From Virgibacillus profundi (GTDB lineage: Bacteria; Bacillota; Bacilli; Bacillales; Amphibacillaceae), in contig NZ_NPOA01000002.1 in assembly GCF_002287375.1 (NCBI RefSeq), positions 62,001 to 126,000 on the forward strand: a DNA stretch of 64,000 nt, written 5' to 3'. The translations under genes were made by a program, and so were the position numbers. Every line of letters begins with the position of its first letter. Position 1 is the first letter of the stretch. Shown here piece after piece: positions 62,671 to 64,000 of this stretch. The notes below the pieces were generated by a model, which ran no database searches, was not told where the DNA came from, and saw only the letters and a list, made by a program, of their open reading frames with translations.

Positions 62671-64000
62671 TCACAATGTATTTTTACTTAAATATAGATA
62701 AGCATCCTCATGAATGAAATCCGTATCAGGAATTTCCTGATTAAGTTTACGTAAAACAGTCATCTTATTCATGAGTCCTGCGAGGCGGTCTTCCTCTATA
62801 TCGGTTATATCAAATTTAATCCCATAATAAAAAGTGGATCCTTTTCCTTCGTTTTTCCAAACTAGTGAACCATCTATTGCAAATTGTTCATTCATCAAAG
62901 TGAAGTGAAATCTGAATTTCATGTTAGAATTAATGGGCAATTTTAAAGTAGAAAGTATTTTCAAACCGCCCAGGCTGATATTCTTAATCAATATTTCTGC
63001 AGAGCCTAAATCTACTTTGCGTTTATTTACCTCTAAAATTGCCATTTCAGCACGTAGACTAAATGGAAATTCAAATCGGTAAAATTTCCGTCGTTCCTTG
63101 TCAGGTGCCTTATTTAATTTTTGCTTTGTAGGCTTTAAATAACCTGTCCCCAGCATTTGTTCAAACTTTTCTGCCGGAACTGGTTTTGAAAATAAATAGC
63201 CCTGGATTAAATCACATTCCTTTTGTTTCAGAAATTCGAGCTGGTCATATTCCTCTACACCCTCTGCTACTATTTTCATATCCAGCCCTTTGGCTAAATG
63301 TAAGATGGAAGATACAATAGCTCTATCTTTTTTATTCTGTCCATCACTGCTTTTAATAAAAACCTGATCAATTTTAATGGTATCGGCCTGGAATTCCCGT
63401 AAATAGTTCATGGAGGCATGTCCTGTTCCAAAATCGTCAATCGCTATTTTAACGCCTAGTTCCTTTAATGCTGCTATCGTGGAAAGTACACCTTTCTCAC
63501 TTTTTAATAAGGAGCTTTCCGTGATTTCAAACTCCAAATATTTAGCAGGTATTTGATGGAGCTCCAATTGCTGTTTAACCAACTCCACCAGTCCCTTTTT
63601 AAAAAAGCGAATAGGAGAGAGGTTGATCGCGATTGGACGTAATGTAAGGTCTTTATCCCTCCACTCTCTAAGCTGAAGACAAACTTTTTTAATTACCCAA
63701 TCACTGATGTTATGGATCAGGTGGTTTTCTTCTGCTAATGGAATAAATTCACCTGGAGAGACTAGTCCCCATTCTTCATGATTCCAGCGAATTAATGCTT
63801 CAGCACCCTGAATGATTCCAGTGCCCGGTTCGACTTGGGGTTGATAATACATCTCAAAATCTTCATTTACAATCGCTTTTCGCATATCCTTTTCAAGCAC
63901 ATATTTTTTATAGGAAGAAATATCCCTGGAAAAGGAATATAGTTGGTAATTATTTTTTCCTTGTTGTTTTGCGTGATATAAAGCGGAATGCGCATTTTCA
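62671..64000 (-). CDS. Cyclic-di-GMP protein: GGDEF (partial)-EAL-PilZ, 5' part outside window
   Basis: The minus-strand frame is open to the window edge; before the internal ATG at 63900 it reads ENAHSALYHAKQQGKNNYQL, the end of a GGDEF domain, so the gene starts beyond base 64000. The EAL domain is complete: EALIRWNHEEWG, ELEFEITESSLL, IAIDDFGTGHASMNYL, KIDQVFI, KIVAEGVE and QGYLFSKPVP, with the residues needed for c-di-GMP hydrolysis. A C-terminal PilZ domain follows (RRKFYRFEFPF and NISLGGL, the RxxxR and (D/N)xSxxG signature), which should bind c-di-GMP and may control the enzyme. Likely sensory N-terminal domains are out of view. Confidence 0.9.
   Translation of the reverse strand, partial: ENAHSALYHAKQQGKNNYQLYSFSRDISSYKKYVLEKDMRKAIVNEDFEMYYQPQVEPGTGIIQGAEALIRWNHEEWGLVSPGEFIPLAEENHLIHNISDWVIKKVCLQLREWRDKDLTLRPIAINLSPIRFFKKGLVELVKQQLELHQIPAKYLEFEITESSLLKSEKGVLSTIAALKELGVKIAIDDFGTGHASMNYLREFQADTIKIDQVFIKSSDGQNKKDRAIVSSILHLAKGLDMKIVAEGVEEYDQLEFLKQKECDLIQGYLFSKPVPAEKFEQMLGTGYLKPTKQKLNKAPDKERRKFYRFEFPFSLRAEMAILEVNKRKVDLGSAEILIKNISLGGLKILSTLKLPINSNMKFRFHFTLMNEQFAIDGSLVWKNEGKGSTFYYGIKFDITDIEEDRLAGLMNKMTVLRKLNQEIPDTDFIHEDAYLYLSKNTL

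Overview
The window looks like chromosome of a low-GC, Gram-positive, endospore-lineage bacterium of the Bacillaceae, most likely a halophilic or halotolerant genus near Oceanobacillus or Virgibacillus. This is inferred from the AT-rich coding style, strong AAGGAGG-type ribosome sites, frequent TTG/GTG starts, the glgBCDAP gene order, an Fnr with C-terminal cysteines and the GC-rich intergenic repeats typical of this family. No rRNA, tRNA, phage, conjugative or CRISPR-Cas locus was seen.

Layout. 1-0.86 kb: 3' part of an oligopeptide ABC ATPase. 1.4-7.5 kb: a LacI-regulated sugar module (regulator, Gfo/Idh/MocA oxidoreductase, lipoprotein, double ATPase, permease) with matching palindromic operators before the regulator and before the lipoprotein, plus a cre-like site. 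7.6-9.7 kb: small heat-shock protein and secreted alkaline phosphatase. 10.9-14.7 kb: YfcC-type carrier, M20 amidohydrolase and enolase-superfamily epimerase behind a perfect cre. 15-26.8 kb: glycogen operon glgB-C-D-A-P (minus strand) and a divergent type I pullulanase. 27-38 kb: mixed housekeeping genes (VanZ-like, proC, EamA, MetX-like, hemerythrin, CAP, YdjM-like, ornithine cyclodeaminase family, DoxX, ASCH, HAD) and two small proteins. 38.3-50.4 kb: nitrate respiration (a NarK-like transporter fused to a PAS domain, narGHJI, a TPR protein, fnr, a membrane protein) with Fnr boxes at several promoters. 51-56.3 kb: mannose use (ManP-type PTS, manA, ROK fructokinase). 56.3-62.5 kb: sialic acid catabolism (nanE, ROK kinase, two overlapping GntR/FadR regulators, nanA, sodium symporter). 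62.7 kb to the end: a truncated GGDEF-EAL-PilZ protein.

The most unusual content lies between genes. Five arrays are built from a 9-bp word (GTTGAGAGA) repeated almost exactly every 21 bp; one arm points rightward and the other leftward, around one of two conserved AT-rich cores. A second, unrelated 21-bp tandem repeat (AAAGCTGTGCA) sits next to a PTS EIIA remnant. A third family, GC-rich mobile-looking elements with TTGGGACTGC ends, has settled inside the glg and nar operons and in the nan region; two copies share a 137-bp module with a single difference. The function of the 21-bp arrays cannot be read from the sequence and they are the best candidates for something undescribed.

Decay is also visible: a frameshifted GNAT gene, an EIIA tail, a CAP-protein tail still attached to its terminator, and other short fragments.
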